Part shown: positions 23,407-31,865 of the stretch, piece by piece
Position numbering within the stretch: position 1 is the first letter of the stretch
Layout of the letters: every line of letters begins with the position of its first letter
Assembly (NCBI GenBank): GCA_052298855.1
Contig: DAVZXP010000005.1
Location: 62,001 to 126,000 of the forward strand
From: Fimenecus sp052298855
Lineage (GTDB): Bacteria > Bacillota > Clostridia > Oscillospirales > Acutalibacteraceae
Direction of reading: 5' to 3'
Length of the DNA: 64,000 bases
Notes under the pieces: generated by a model
Databases searched by the model: none
Seen by the model: only the letters and a program-made list of their open reading frames with translations
What the model was told of the DNA's origin: nothing
Position numbers and translations under genes: made by a program

Positions 23407-23437
23407 ATGGGACGGTTAAAAACCGCCCCATTTTTTT
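23407..23437. terminator. Hairpin terminator downstream of hypA
   Basis: Arms ATGGGACGGTT and AACCGCCCCAT with one mismatch and an AAA loop; on the minus strand it follows the hypA stop and runs into a T-rich tract. A T run is also present on the plus strand. Confidence 0.75.
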
Positions 23438-23447
23438 GAGAGAATAG

Positions 23448-23792
23448 CTATGTTACCTCAATCTCTTTAATATTAAATTCGTTACCCTGAATAAGATATG
23501 TTTTCTCACTCTGACAATATGGACAAATTTTACCGTACTGCACGGTGGGATAGGTCTTTTGACAGTCCTCGCAATAGGTTATTGCGTCAATTCGCTCGAC
23601 CCTTAATTCGCAGTCAATGAGAATATCGTGCTTTTTAACCGCCCAATTCCAACAGTCTATAAGATACTCGGGAATGACGGTCGAGACCTCGCCGACTTGG
23701 AGAGTAACCGAGTGAACATGCTCAACATTATTCTCAACGGCTACCTTTTTAACATCGTCGATAACATAGAATACTACGCCGAGTTCGTGCAT
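23448..23792 (-). CDS. hypA: HypA/HybF-family nickel metallochaperone
   Basis: 114 residues. It starts MHELGVV, giving the nickel-binding Met-His-Glu N-terminus of HypA, and contains two CxxC pairs (YCEDCQ and ICPYCQ, about residues 74-97) that form the structural zinc site. HypA hands nickel to the HypB-assisted maturation of [NiFe]-hydrogenase. Oddly, no hydrogenase structural gene is seen within this window. The gene starts 10 bases after the large FeS-flavin oxidoreductase, so they are in one operon, and hypB sits in the divergent transcription unit. Either the hydrogenase lies elsewhere or this locus serves another nickel enzyme. Confidence 0.9.
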   Translation of the reverse strand: MHELGVVFYVIDDVKKVAVENNVEHVHSVTLQVGEVSTVIPEYLIDCWNWAVKKHDILIDCELRVERIDAITYCEDCQKTYPTVQYGKICPYCQSEKTYLIQGNEFNIKEIEVT

Positions 23793-23802
23793 ATTTTACC
23801 CC

Positions 23803-26703
23803 TTAGTGCTTGTCTGTATCCTTACCGATAGCCTCACGGAATTCGGTATATTTCTTCTCGTATTCCTTGACCTCTTTCGGTATCTTCTTAACGGCAAGCT
23901 TTGCGACATTACCTGCAAAATACGGGAAAATGTGCTTCATCTTATCCTCTGCGACAACCATTTTTGACGCTTCGGGACGGTCTCTGTGAAGCTTGATTGC
24001 ATCAAATTCGCACTTTGTGGTACAAATACCGCAGCCGAGGCATCTGTTCGGGTCAACAACCGAAGCACCGCAACCGAGACAACGGGCGGTTTCAATCTTA
24101 ACCTGCTCCTCGGTAAGAGTCTTATGAGCATCTCTGAATGACATCTTAATATCTATTGTAGCATCTGTTCCTGCCTCTTGACGGGAAGAATTGTCATAAC
24201 TGTCAATAACAAGATTGTCCTTATCAAGTTCAATGAAATCTCTGCGGTTTCTGCCGACTGTAAGCGAAGCGTGAGGATGAACATATCTGTGAAGTGACTC
24301 TGCGGCACATTTGCCTGCCTCAATAGCGTTTATGACAAACTTAGGTCCTGTGTAAACATCACCGCCGACAAAAATATCGGGCTGAGCTGTCTGATATGTA
24401 AGTCCGTCTGCCATAGGATAATTTCCGTGCCAAAATTCAACCTTTTCTCCGTCAAGCATATTGCCCCATTCAATCGACTGACCGATAGCGTAAATAACTC
24501 TGTCGGCTTTGATTTCGATTGTTTCGTTCTCGTCGTATTCGGGTGAGAACTTGTTTGTTTCGGGGTCAACGGTGCGTGTGCATTTCTTAAATACAACCGC
24601 TGTTACATTGCCGTTTTCATCCTTTTTAATCTCTTTCGGTCCCCAGCTGTTGCAAATTTCAATATCCTCGTCAAGAGTTTCTTCTATTTCCTCGTTTGAT
24701 GCGGGCATAGTATCTCTCGACTCAAGGCATACCATAGAAACCTTTTTTGCGCCGAAACGGTGAGCAGTTCTTGCACAGTCAACCGCAACATTACCGCCGC
24801 CGATTACAACTACATCGCCGTCAATTTTCTGTTCCTGATTTTCAGTTGCCGAATGTAAGAAGTCAACTGCAATATCAATACCGTTTGCATCTTCGCCGTC
24901 AACGCCTGCCATTCTTCCGCCCTGACAGCCGATAGCAACATAGAAAGCCTCAAAGCCCTGTTTACGAAGCTCGTCAAGTGTAATATCCTTACCAACCTCA
25001 ACTCCGCACTTAATCTCAACGCCCAATTCTCTGATAACGTCGATTTCAGCGTCAATAACGTCCTTTTCAAGCTTGTATGACGGAATACCGTATCTCATCA
25101 TACCGCCGGGCTTTTCGTTCTTTTCAAAGACTGTCGGTTTATATCCCTTTGTAGCAAGGTAATAAGCGCACGAAAGTCCTGCCGGGCCTGCGCCGATAAC
25201 AGCGATTTTCTGCTCCCAATGATCATATCTGTTTGAGGAAATGACAACCTCGGGAACGTATCTTGTTTCGGCATTCAAATCCTGCTCTGCGATAAATTTC
25301 TTAACCGCATCAATCGAAACAGCTCTGTCGATTGTACCTCTTGTGCAGGCATCCTCACACTTGTGGTTACATACTCTGCCGCAAATTGCAGGGAACGGAT
25401 TGTCCTTTTTAATGAGGGCAAGAGCGTCCTTGTATCTGCCCTGTGCCGCCATTTTCAAATAACCCTGAACGGCTATATGAGCAGGACAAGCGGTTTTACA
25501 GGGTGCAGTACCCGTATCATAACAGTTAATTCTGTTGTTATCTCTGTAATCCTCGTCCCACTTATCCTCTTTCCAATGTAAATACTCTTTAAGTGAGGAC
25601 TGCTCGGGAAGAGTTCTTCTCGGATAAACTACCTCGCCCTGCTTTGTGCAAAGCTTCTGTCCGAGTCTTACCGCACCTGCCGGACAATACTCAACGCACT
25701 TACCGCAGGCAACACATTTTTCGGTTTCAACCTTTGCCGTGTATGCCGAGCGTGAGAGGTTCGGAGTATTGAAAAGCTGTGAGGTTCTCAATGCGTTACA
25801 AATGTTTACGTTACAGTTACAAATACCGAAAATCTTGTTGTCTCCGTCGATATTCGTAATCTGATGAACGAAGCCGTTTTTCTCTGCGTTGCGGAGAATT
25901 TCCATAGCCTCATCATAGGTTATATCGTGACCCTTATGCGTTTCACGGCAATAGTCGGCAAAGTCGCCTACACCGATACACCAGCCGTAATCGTCATCCG
26001 CACAGCCCTCATCAAGAGCCGCACGGGAAGCACGGCAGGAACAACGGGCAACGCCGATATGTCCCTCATATTTTTTAAGCCAATATGAAAGCTGTTCTAT
26101 ATCCATAACCCCGTTTTCCATTTCAATAGACTTTTCAACGGGGATAACGTGCATACCTACACCTGCACCGCCGGGAGGCACCATATGGGTAATACCCGCA
26201 AGCGGAACGAATGTCATTCTTTCAAAAAACGAAGCAAGCTCGGGGTGGTCGATAAGTCTTTGGTTTATGCCGTCGGGGGGAAGCTCGTGAATATTAAGAA
26301 GCTCAGCCGAACCCGGTACGAACATCGGCAAAATATATCTTCTCTCGCTCTGCGGCGCAGTTCTGCCGTTGTGGTCATAATGATAACCGTAGTCGTATTC
26401 GAGCAAGCCGATATAGCTCAATTCGTCAAGTAATTCCTGCACCTTTTCCTTTGAAAACTGCTGATTTTTCTTTGCGATTTCATCAAAGGTCATAGGCTTA
26501 CGCAAGTCCATTGACAGGACAATATCGCACATATCGTCAGTCAAGACCTCGGCAAGTCCCCAATACTCTGCGTCATTTGAGGTAACGCCCTTTAACTTAT
26601 GGTCGATAACGTCGGTGATTTTTCTGCCGACAGCAGCTACCTTCGGGCGAGGATTTTCAACGCCTAAACTCGGCGGATTAACGTATTCGTATCTTTTAGG
26701 CAT
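23803..26703 (-). CDS. Large FAD/NAD(P) oxidoreductase with multiple 4Fe-4S centres (GltD-like)
   Basis: 966 residues. Residues 1-330 are an unusual N-terminal region with a winged-helix-like start and cysteine groups (ARCSCRAS, GICNCNVNIC). Residues about 335-360 form a ferredoxin cluster motif, CVACGKCVEYCPAGAV. Residues about 400-850 are a GltD/DPD-type module, with CKTACPAHIAVQGYL and CGRVCNHKCEDAC binding FeS clusters, the FAD motif IGAGPAGLSCAYYLA and the NAD(P) motif VIGGGNVAVDCARTA. The C-terminus adds CLGCGASVVDPNRCLGCGICTTKCEF. Such proteins move electrons between NAD(P)H and ferredoxin-like carriers. The start at 26703 has AAGGAG upstream. It is co-transcribed with hypA and divergent from the DUF5692-hypB unit. 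The precise acceptor is unknown. Confidence 0.85.
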   Translation of the reverse strand: MPKRYEYVNPPSLGVENPRPKVAAVGRKITDVIDHKLKGVTSNDAEYWGLAEVLTDDMCDIVLSMDLRKPMTFDEIAKKNQQFSKEKVQELLDELSYIGLLEYDYGYHYDHNGRTAPQSERRYILPMFVPGSAELLNIHELPPDGINQRLIDHPELASFFERMTFVPLAGITHMVPPGGAGVGMHVIPVEKSIEMENGVMDIEQLSYWLKKYEGHIGVARCSCRASRAALDEGCADDDYGWCIGVGDFADYCRETHKGHDITYDEAMEILRNAEKNGFVHQITNIDGDNKIFGICNCNVNICNALRTSQLFNTPNLSRSAYTAKVETEKCVACGKCVEYCPAGAVRLGQKLCTKQGEVVYPRRTLPEQSSLKEYLHWKEDKWDEDYRDNNRINCYDTGTAPCKTACPAHIAVQGYLKMAAQGRYKDALALIKKDNPFPAICGRVCNHKCEDACTRGTIDRAVSIDAVKKFIAEQDLNAETRYVPEVVISSNRYDHWEQKIAVIGAGPAGLSCAYYLATKGYKPTVFEKNEKPGGMMRYGIPSYKLEKDVIDAEIDVIRELGVEIKCGVEVGKDITLDELRKQGFEAFYVAIGCQGGRMAGVDGEDANGIDIAVDFLHSATENQEQKIDGDVVVIGGGNVAVDCARTAHRFGAKKVSMVCLESRDTMPASNEEIEETLDEDIEICNSWGPKEIKKDENGNVTAVVFKKCTRTVDPETNKFSPEYDENETIEIKADRVIYAIGQSIEWGNMLDGEKVEFWHGNYPMADGLTYQTAQPDIFVGGDVYTGPKFVINAIEAGKCAAESLHRYVHPHASLTVGRNRRDFIELDKDNLVIDSYDNSSRQEAGTDATIDIKMSFRDAHKTLTEEQVKIETARCLGCGASVVDPNRCLGCGICTTKCEFDAIKLHRDRPEASKMVVAEDKMKHIFPYFAGNVAKLAVKKIPKEVKEYEKKYTEFREAIGKDTDKH

Positions 26704-26736
26704 AACACACTGCTCCTTATACATATTTGTACCTTT

Positions 26737-26765
26737 ATTTTATAATCTATATTAACAAATGTCAA
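26737..26765 (-). promoter_or_regulatory. Sigma-A promoter for the oxidoreductase-hypA operon
   Basis: Minus strand TTGACA (26765-26760), 17-base spacer, TAAAAT (26742-26737). A TATAAA overlapping it could serve as an alternative -10. Confidence 0.75.
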
Positions 26766-26790
26766 TCAACTTTTCTGTAAATATTGTGTA

Positions 26791-26819
26791 TTGACTACGG
26801 CTTTTTTCGGTGTTACTAT
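26791..26819 (+). promoter_or_regulatory. Sigma-A promoter for DUF5692-hypB
   Basis: TTGACT (26791-26796), 17-base spacer, TACTAT (26814-26819). The initiation point falls in the palindrome that follows. Confidence 0.8.
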
Positions 26820-26823
26820 AGCC

Positions 26824-26843
26824 TTAGACATACTGATGTCTAA
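26824..26843. promoter_or_regulatory. Palindromic operator at the start point of DUF5692-hypB
   Basis: TTAGACAT and ATGTCTAA are perfect 8-base arms separated by ACTG. The dyad covers about +1 to +20 of the plus-strand promoter, where a bound repressor would block transcription. The regulator is unknown. Confidence 0.6.
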
Positions 26844-26869
26844 TAAATTATTCAGAGGAGGATAATGAA

Positions 26870-27922
26870 ATGTTGTTCCACATTTACGGTGACGCTTCAA
26901 TCACACAGCTTCTCGGTTGGGTTATGGTCTTTGTCGGACTTGTTGTTTTGAATGAAGTTGCTCGCCGAAGTAAAGCAGGCGGAATTTTCTGCTTTTTCGT
27001 TGTTCCCGCAGTTCTTACGGTGTATTTTATCGCTATCGCAGTAGGTGTTAAGAACGGTGCCGAATGGGCGCTTAACAACCCGACATACTTACATATGAAC
27101 GGTTGGTTCCACTATGCGAAGCTGTATGCCGCTACAATCGGCTGTATCGGCTTTATGTTCCTCAAGTACAAATGGGGAATCGGCAAGACGGAATGGTTCA
27201 AGATGTTTCCGTTCCTTATCGTTGCCATCAATATCCTTATCGCAGTTGCATCTGACTTTGAGTCGGCTATCAAAGGTGCTAACGCTATTGCGGAAACAGG
27301 CTCTGCTTGGTGGTACTCAAACGAGGGCATTTGGCTCTACGGCGGCTGGTGGAACTGGGTAAACGGTATCGCAGGAATCGTCAACATTTTGTGTATGACA
27401 GGCTGGTGGGGTATTTATCAGTCAAAGGACAAAAAGGATATGCTTTGGCCCGATATGACTTGGTGCTACATACTCGCTTATGACATATGGAACTTTGAAT
27501 ACACCTATAACAATCTTCCCACACACAGCTGGTATTGCGGTCTTGCTCTTTTGCTCGCTCCGACCTTTGCAAACGCTTTCTGGAACAAGGGCGGTTGGAT
27601 TCAAAACCGTGCAAACACCCTTGCTATTTGGTGTATGTTCGCTCAAATCGTTCCGCAGTTTATGCTCAGCGACAAATTCTCGGTTCTCACATCTGTATAT
27701 CCCGCAGATTATGTTATGAACCCCGATTTTGCACCTGCAAGCGCAGACCCGAGAGCACAGGGCGTTATCGCTATCCTTGCTCTTGTTGTCAACGTTGTTG
27801 TGCTTACCGCTATTATCAAGCGTTCAATCGGTACTCATACAAATCCGTACAAGCACGAAATCTTTACACATCAGAAAGATTACAAGCTTGCTATGGCAAG
27901 AGCTGTCAACGAAGGCAAATAA
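26870..27922 (+). CDS. DUF5692-type polytopic membrane protein
   Basis: 350 residues with about nine hydrophobic segments, unusually rich in tryptophan in the centre (YGGWWNWVNGIAGI, MTGWWGIYQ, YDIWNFEY). I take it to be DUF5692, a family of membrane proteins from gut bacteria with no known function. GAGGAGG precedes its ATG. It is the first gene after a promoter with an operator-like dyad and is followed by hypB 24 bases later, so its role is tied to that of the nickel chaperone genes. A transport or membrane redox role is possible but not shown. The conserved aromatic and acidic residues in the helices could bind a cofactor or metal. Confidence 0.7.
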   Translation: MLFHIYGDASITQLLGWVMVFVGLVVLNEVARRSKAGGIFCFFVVPAVLTVYFIAIAVGVKNGAEWALNNPTYLHMNGWFHYAKLYAATIGCIGFMFLKYKWGIGKTEWFKMFPFLIVAINILIAVASDFESAIKGANAIAETGSAWWYSNEGIWLYGGWWNWVNGIAGIVNILCMTGWWGIYQSKDKKDMLWPDMTWCYILAYDIWNFEYTYNNLPTHSWYCGLALLLAPTFANAFWNKGGWIQNRANTLAIWCMFAQIVPQFMLSDKFSVLTSVYPADYVMNPDFAPASADPRAQGVIAILALVVNVVVLTAIIKRSIGTHTNPYKHEIFTHQKDYKLAMARAVNEGK

Positions 27923-27946
27923 GCATTATACAAAAGAAGAGGTATT

Positions 27947-28615
27947 ATGAACGATTATAAAGTAATTGAAATTAAACGCTCTGTGTTTGAAAACAACGAC
28001 AGAGAGGCAGACAAGGTACGTGAACAGCTTAAAGCGGACAGGACATTTCTTTTGAATCTTATGTCCTCGCCCGGAAGCGGAAAGACAACTACCTTAAAGC
28101 AAACCATCGCCGCATTAAAGGACGAATACAAAATCGGCGTTATGGAGGCTGATATTGACAGCGATGTTGACGCAAAGACTATTGCCGAAACAGGTGCAAA
28201 ATCAATCCAGCTTCACACGGGCGGTATGTGTCATCTTGACGCAGGAATGACTAAACAAGGCTTGGACAGCTTCGGCGCAAACGACTTCGATTTCGTTGTG
28301 CTTGAGAATGTAGGCAACCTTGTATGCCCTGCGGAATTTGATACGGGTGCTTCTAAAAACGCTATGATTTTATCCGTTCCCGAGGGAGACGACAAACCGT
28401 TAAAATACCCCTTGATGTTTACGGTCAGCGACTGTGTTCTCATCAACAAAATCGATACAAAATCCGTTTTCGACTTTGACGACGAGGCGGTTGTTGAGCG
28501 CATTAAGAAATTAAATCCCAACTGTGAGATTTTCTTTATCAGCGCAAAGACAGGCGAAGGAATTGACGCTTGGACAAATTGGTTGAGAAAAGAAATCAAC
28601 GCTTGGAACAGCTGA
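27947..28615 (+). CDS. hypB: HypB GTPase, nickel incorporation accessory protein
   Basis: 222 residues of the HypB/UreG GTPase family. The Walker A loop SSPGSGKTT is near residue 43, the metal-site region GGMCHLDAGM near 88, the Walker B region VVLENVGNLVCPAEFD near 117, and the guanine-specificity motif NKID near 167. It lacks the N-terminal CxxCGC high-affinity nickel site and the His-rich region found in some relatives, so it is a minimal HypB. The partner hypA is on the other side of the locus, in the divergent operon. No hydrogenase subunits are in the window. A shared terminator follows. Confidence 0.93.
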   Translation: MNDYKVIEIKRSVFENNDREADKVREQLKADRTFLLNLMSSPGSGKTTTLKQTIAALKDEYKIGVMEADIDSDVDAKTIAETGAKSIQLHTGGMCHLDAGMTKQGLDSFGANDFDFVVLENVGNLVCPAEFDTGASKNAMILSVPEGDDKPLKYPLMFTVSDCVLINKIDTKSVFDFDDEAVVERIKKLNPNCEIFFISAKTGEGIDAWTNWLRKEINAWNS

Positions 28616-28635
28616 AATTAGACTGACAAACATAA

Positions 28636-28676
28636 AAAGGACTGTAAAGGCAAAAAACTTTACAGTCCTTTAATTT
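28636..28676. terminator. Bidirectional terminator between hypB and ECF S gene
   Basis: Perfect 14-base arms AAAGGACTGTAAAG (28636-28649) and CTTTACAGTCCTTT (28658-28671), with AT-rich tails on both strands between convergent genes. Confidence 0.9.
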
Positions 28677-29372
28677 TTACTCGGAAAGCCCGTATTTACG
28701 GGTAATTCTCGACAGTCGCCTGCCTATCGGTTTGAACAGTAAAATGAGAAAAATCACATTTGATATTACATATACGGCAGTCACGGGAGCGGCCGCCGTT
28801 ATGAGAGTTAAATACCGTGAAAAGACAAATGTGCCGTCAACATAAATTGCTGTCCAAGTGTCCATAAACAGCGAATAAGCAACGCCCGAAATTGCACCGA
28901 AGAAATATAAGAAAAGCTTGCTTTTTATAAGTCCCTTTGAAAGAACTCCCGCAAAAAAGCCTATAAGTCCCCACGCAAGCATTTGAAACGGAGTCCACGC
29001 ACCCTGCCCGAAAATGAAATTTGACACGAGAGCCGACAGCGCACCGCATAAAAATCCGTACTGCGAGCCGAGGTAAACGCCTGTTATTATCACAAAAGCG
29101 GTTACGGGTTTGAAAAAAGGAACATAGGAAAACGCAAACCGTCCGACAACCGAAAGTGCCGTCATAACCGCTACAAGCACCGTGCCGACAACCGCCGTTC
29201 TCTGTTTGTATTCAATCGAAACCAAAAAAGAGGCAAGGCAAAATATTGTTACGGCAAGGCAAAGAAAAACATATTTCCTTGCACCAAAAAACTGTGTGCC
29301 GAAAATAACCGTCAGCGGAATTACGCCGAAGATTAAAATATAGCTTAAAGTTTTTCTCTGTTTAAGACTCAT
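28677..29372 (-). CDS. ECF transporter S component (dedicated, substrate unknown)
   Basis: 231 residues with about six hydrophobic helices and basic C-terminal tail RLSRITRKYG. The pattern VYLGSQYGFLCGALSALVSNFIFGQG, cited here by its parts GSQYGFLCGA and SNFIFGQGAW, is typical of ECF substrate-binding subunits with a glycine-rich helix. The start at 29372 overlaps the stop of the ATPase gene as ATGA and has CGGAG upstream, so it is translated with it. It forms a complete group I ECF system with the ATPase and EcfT genes. Comparable T-AA'-S operons carry thiamin precursors or cobalamin. I cannot assign the substrate from sequence. Confidence 0.8.
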   Translation of the reverse strand: MSLKQRKTLSYILIFGVIPLTVIFGTQFFGARKYVFLCLAVTIFCLASFLVSIEYKQRTAVVGTVLVAVMTALSVVGRFAFSYVPFFKPVTAFVIITGVYLGSQYGFLCGALSALVSNFIFGQGAWTPFQMLAWGLIGFFAGVLSKGLIKSKLFLYFFGAISGVAYSLFMDTWTAIYVDGTFVFSRYLTLITAAAPVTAVYVISNVIFLILLFKPIGRRLSRITRKYGLSE

Positions 29373-30976
29373 TGTTTTTTCTCCGTGCAAAGAGCCGACA
29401 CCTGCTTACAGGTTACGGCAAAATCGGTGTAATCTCTCGAAATTTTGGATGCACCCGTAGTATAAAAGCTGTTGTCGGAAAAGAATCTTTGCGGAACATC
29501 GCAAGCAGTTATTTCTCCGTCAAAAAGCAATGAACAGCGGTCTGAAACTTCAGAGGCAAACTCTGTATCGTGAGTTACGGCGACAATGCTCACGCCGTTG
29601 AGCGACAAGGCTTTGATTATCTCCTTGATATTGTCCTTTGCGACGCAGTCAAGGCTTTTTGTAGGCTCGTCCATAAGCAAAATATCAGGCTTTGACACAA
29701 GCAATTTTGCGATAGCGCATTTTTGAAGCTCTCCGCCCGACAAATCGAACGGATGGCGGTGCCTCAAGTCCGCAACTCCGAGCAATTCAAGTGCTTCGTA
29801 GGTTCTGTCCTCGCCCTCGCTGAAATCAAGTCCGAGATTTTGGCAATAAAGCCGCAAATCCTCCTCGACGCTCTCACAGACGAACATATTTTTAACATTC
29901 TGCACAAGCAACGCCGTGCGTTTGCCCTTGCCTATATTTATCTTTCCGCTGTACGGCTTCAAAACTCCCGAAATGAGTTTCACAAGGGTTGTTTTTCCCG
30001 AGCCGTTAGCACCTAAAATGCTATGCACCTCGCCCTTTTTGCAGGAAAAACTCAAGCCGTTAATTATATCCTCGCTGTGCTTTGAGTATCTGAAATGCAC
30101 ATTCTTACATTCAAGAGTGTTATCGTATTCGTTGCGAAATTCCTTTATCGGTGCTGAGGAATTGAACGAGAAATTATCCGAAAGCCAATTCTTTCCCTCT
30201 TTGACATTAAGCGGACAATCCCCTTTTTTGCCTGTATCTCGCCATATTTTCGCACAGTCGGGCAAATTTCCGAAAACCGCTTCGTCTGAAAATTCAGACA
30301 ATTTTTCACGAATATTGCCGTAGGAAATGAGCTTACCCTGCTTCATAACGGCAATTTTATTGCACACGGACACAAGCTCACCCGTGCGGTGCTCGCTGAT
30401 TATAAATGTAACGCCCAAATCCTCATTCAAGCGTTTAACGGTATTGATAAAGTCCACGCAGGCAATCGGGTCAAGCTGTGAAAGCGGCTCGTCTAAAAGT
30501 ATCATTTTCGGCACTCCGACGGTTACCGAAGCAAGATTTAAAAGTTGCTTTTGACCGCCCGACAGCTCCGACGTGTTTTTATAAATCCATTGCGTTATTC
30601 CGAAATATCCTGCCGCTTCGGCTACACGGCGGCGCATCTGCATTTGTTCCGTGCCCGTGTTTTCAAGCGTAAAGGCAAGCTCGTGCCAGACTTTATCGCA
30701 GACGATTTGACTCTCAACATCTTGGAAAACAAAGCCTATGTCGGAACTTTTGGCATTTTCTATGTTATCACCGCAGAAAAGTATCTCGCCCGACCTTTTT
30801 CCGAACGGAGAAAGCTCTTTTTTAAGCATTTTTAAAAGCGTTGTTTTTCCGCTTCCGTTCTCACCGCACAGAAGAATTATATCCCCCGAATTTACACAAA
30901 ATGATATATCCGAAAGCGATTTTTCCTTTGCCTCGGGGTATGTGAAATTTAGATTTTTGACAGATAATATTTCCAT
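29369..30976 (-). CDS. ECF transporter fused ATPase (A-A')
   Basis: 535 residues, two complete ABC ATPase domains in one chain. Domain 1: Walker A GENGSGKTTL (about 37), signature LSGGQKQLL (about 138), Walker B MILLDEPLSQLDP. Domain 2: Walker A GANGSGKTTL (about 330), signature LSGGELQKCA (about 423), Walker B ILLMDEPTKSLD. The two halves power an energy-coupling-factor vitamin or metal transporter together with the neighbouring EcfT and S subunits. The gene overlaps EcfT by 28 bases and the S gene by 4, a tightly coupled operon. A fused A-A' chain is typical of dedicated group I systems such as YkoEDC. Confidence 0.92.
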   Translation of the reverse strand: MEILSVKNLNFTYPEAKEKSLSDISFCVNSGDIILLCGENGSGKTTLLKMLKKELSPFGKRSGEILFCGDNIENAKSSDIGFVFQDVESQIVCDKVWHELAFTLENTGTEQMQMRRRVAEAAGYFGITQWIYKNTSELSGGQKQLLNLASVTVGVPKMILLDEPLSQLDPIACVDFINTVKRLNEDLGVTFIISEHRTGELVSVCNKIAVMKQGKLISYGNIREKLSEFSDEAVFGNLPDCAKIWRDTGKKGDCPLNVKEGKNWLSDNFSFNSSAPIKEFRNEYDNTLECKNVHFRYSKHSEDIINGLSFSCKKGEVHSILGANGSGKTTLVKLISGVLKPYSGKINIGKGKRTALLVQNVKNMFVCESVEEDLRLYCQNLGLDFSEGEDRTYEALELLGVADLRHRHPFDLSGGELQKCAIAKLLVSKPDILLMDEPTKSLDCVAKDNIKEIIKALSLNGVSIVAVTHDTEFASEVSDRCSLLFDGEITACDVPQRFFSDNSFYTTGASKISRDYTDFAVTCKQVSALCTEKKQ

Positions 30977-31839
30977 TTTATACTCTCCGCTGAATTTATT
31001 AAAAAGGGAAAAAGCGAAACAAGCGAGAACACAGCATATATTGAAATTCTCAAATTACTCATTTCAGGAACAAAAAATGTCGGGTAAAAAGCAAATGATG
31101 AATTTTCACGCACTCCGAAAACATAGACAAAGCCTATCAAAGAAATCACAAGCAATGAAATAAGCGTAATATCGGACGGTTTGATTTTATAAACCGAATA
31201 ACTCGTTCGCTCGCTCTCGCCGTAGCCTCTCGCTTTCATTGAAAAGGAGGTTTCGACCGCATTTTCAAGGCTTTGCGTTACAAGCGTCAAAAAGACCTCG
31301 CAGGCGTTTCTTATTTTCTTAAAAATATTTTTTTCGGGATACAGCCCCATTGCTTTTCGTGTGTCGTTTATATCCTTTACAGTCTTTATATAAAGCGGTA
31401 TAAACCTCATAACCATTGTGATAACAAGCGTTGTTTTCGGCAGACTTTTTGAAAAAAGATACTGCATTTTATCGTCGGTCAAAACGGCGTTTACACTCTT
31501 AAACCAAAGTATCACCGCCGACACCATAACGGACATATTAAGCCCGTATAAAAGCGCTTCAAGGGTATATGCACTGTCGCCCAAATAGAAAAGCACGGTT
31601 ATTCCGTTGTGCGAAAAAAGCGGATTTGTTAGAGTCAATAAAGCTGTCAATACCAAAAGAAAAGCGGCGTCTTTCAAAAGTCCTTTTCCGAACAGGTTTA
31701 TACAAAGCAATATCGCACCTAAAAGTGATAAGCTTAGTATAATCGGGTCTGACGAAAAGACGCTTACCGAAATCACCGCAATATAATACAACAATAAAAA
31801 CAGAGGGTGAAAACGTGAAAAACAAACTCTTGTTCTCAT
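30949..31839 (-). CDS. ECF transporter T component (EcfT/CbiQ family)
   Basis: 296 residues. Four or five membrane helices surround a cytoplasmic coupling region; the Ala-Arg-Gly coupling motif is seen in SMKARGYGESERT (about residue 205), and DTRKAMGLYP before it may be the second coupling helix. EcfT links the ATPases to the S subunit and transmits the movement that releases the substrate inside. The start at 31839 is preferred because GGAGGG lies 6 bases upstream; an ATG two codons earlier touches that site. The gene is preceded at 26 bases by a small PH-domain-like membrane protein on the same strand. Confidence 0.88.
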   Translation of the reverse strand: MRTRVCFSRFHPLFLLLYYIAVISVSVFSSDPIILSLSLLGAILLCINLFGKGLLKDAAFLLVLTALLTLTNPLFSHNGITVLFYLGDSAYTLEALLYGLNMSVMVSAVILWFKSVNAVLTDDKMQYLFSKSLPKTTLVITMVMRFIPLYIKTVKDINDTRKAMGLYPEKNIFKKIRNACEVFLTLVTQSLENAVETSFSMKARGYGESERTSYSVYKIKPSDITLISLLVISLIGFVYVFGVRENSSFAFYPTFFVPEMSNLRISIYAVFSLVSLFPFLINSAESIKWKYYLSKI

Positions 31840-31865
31840 TTTCATCCCTCCGAAAGTTATTACTT

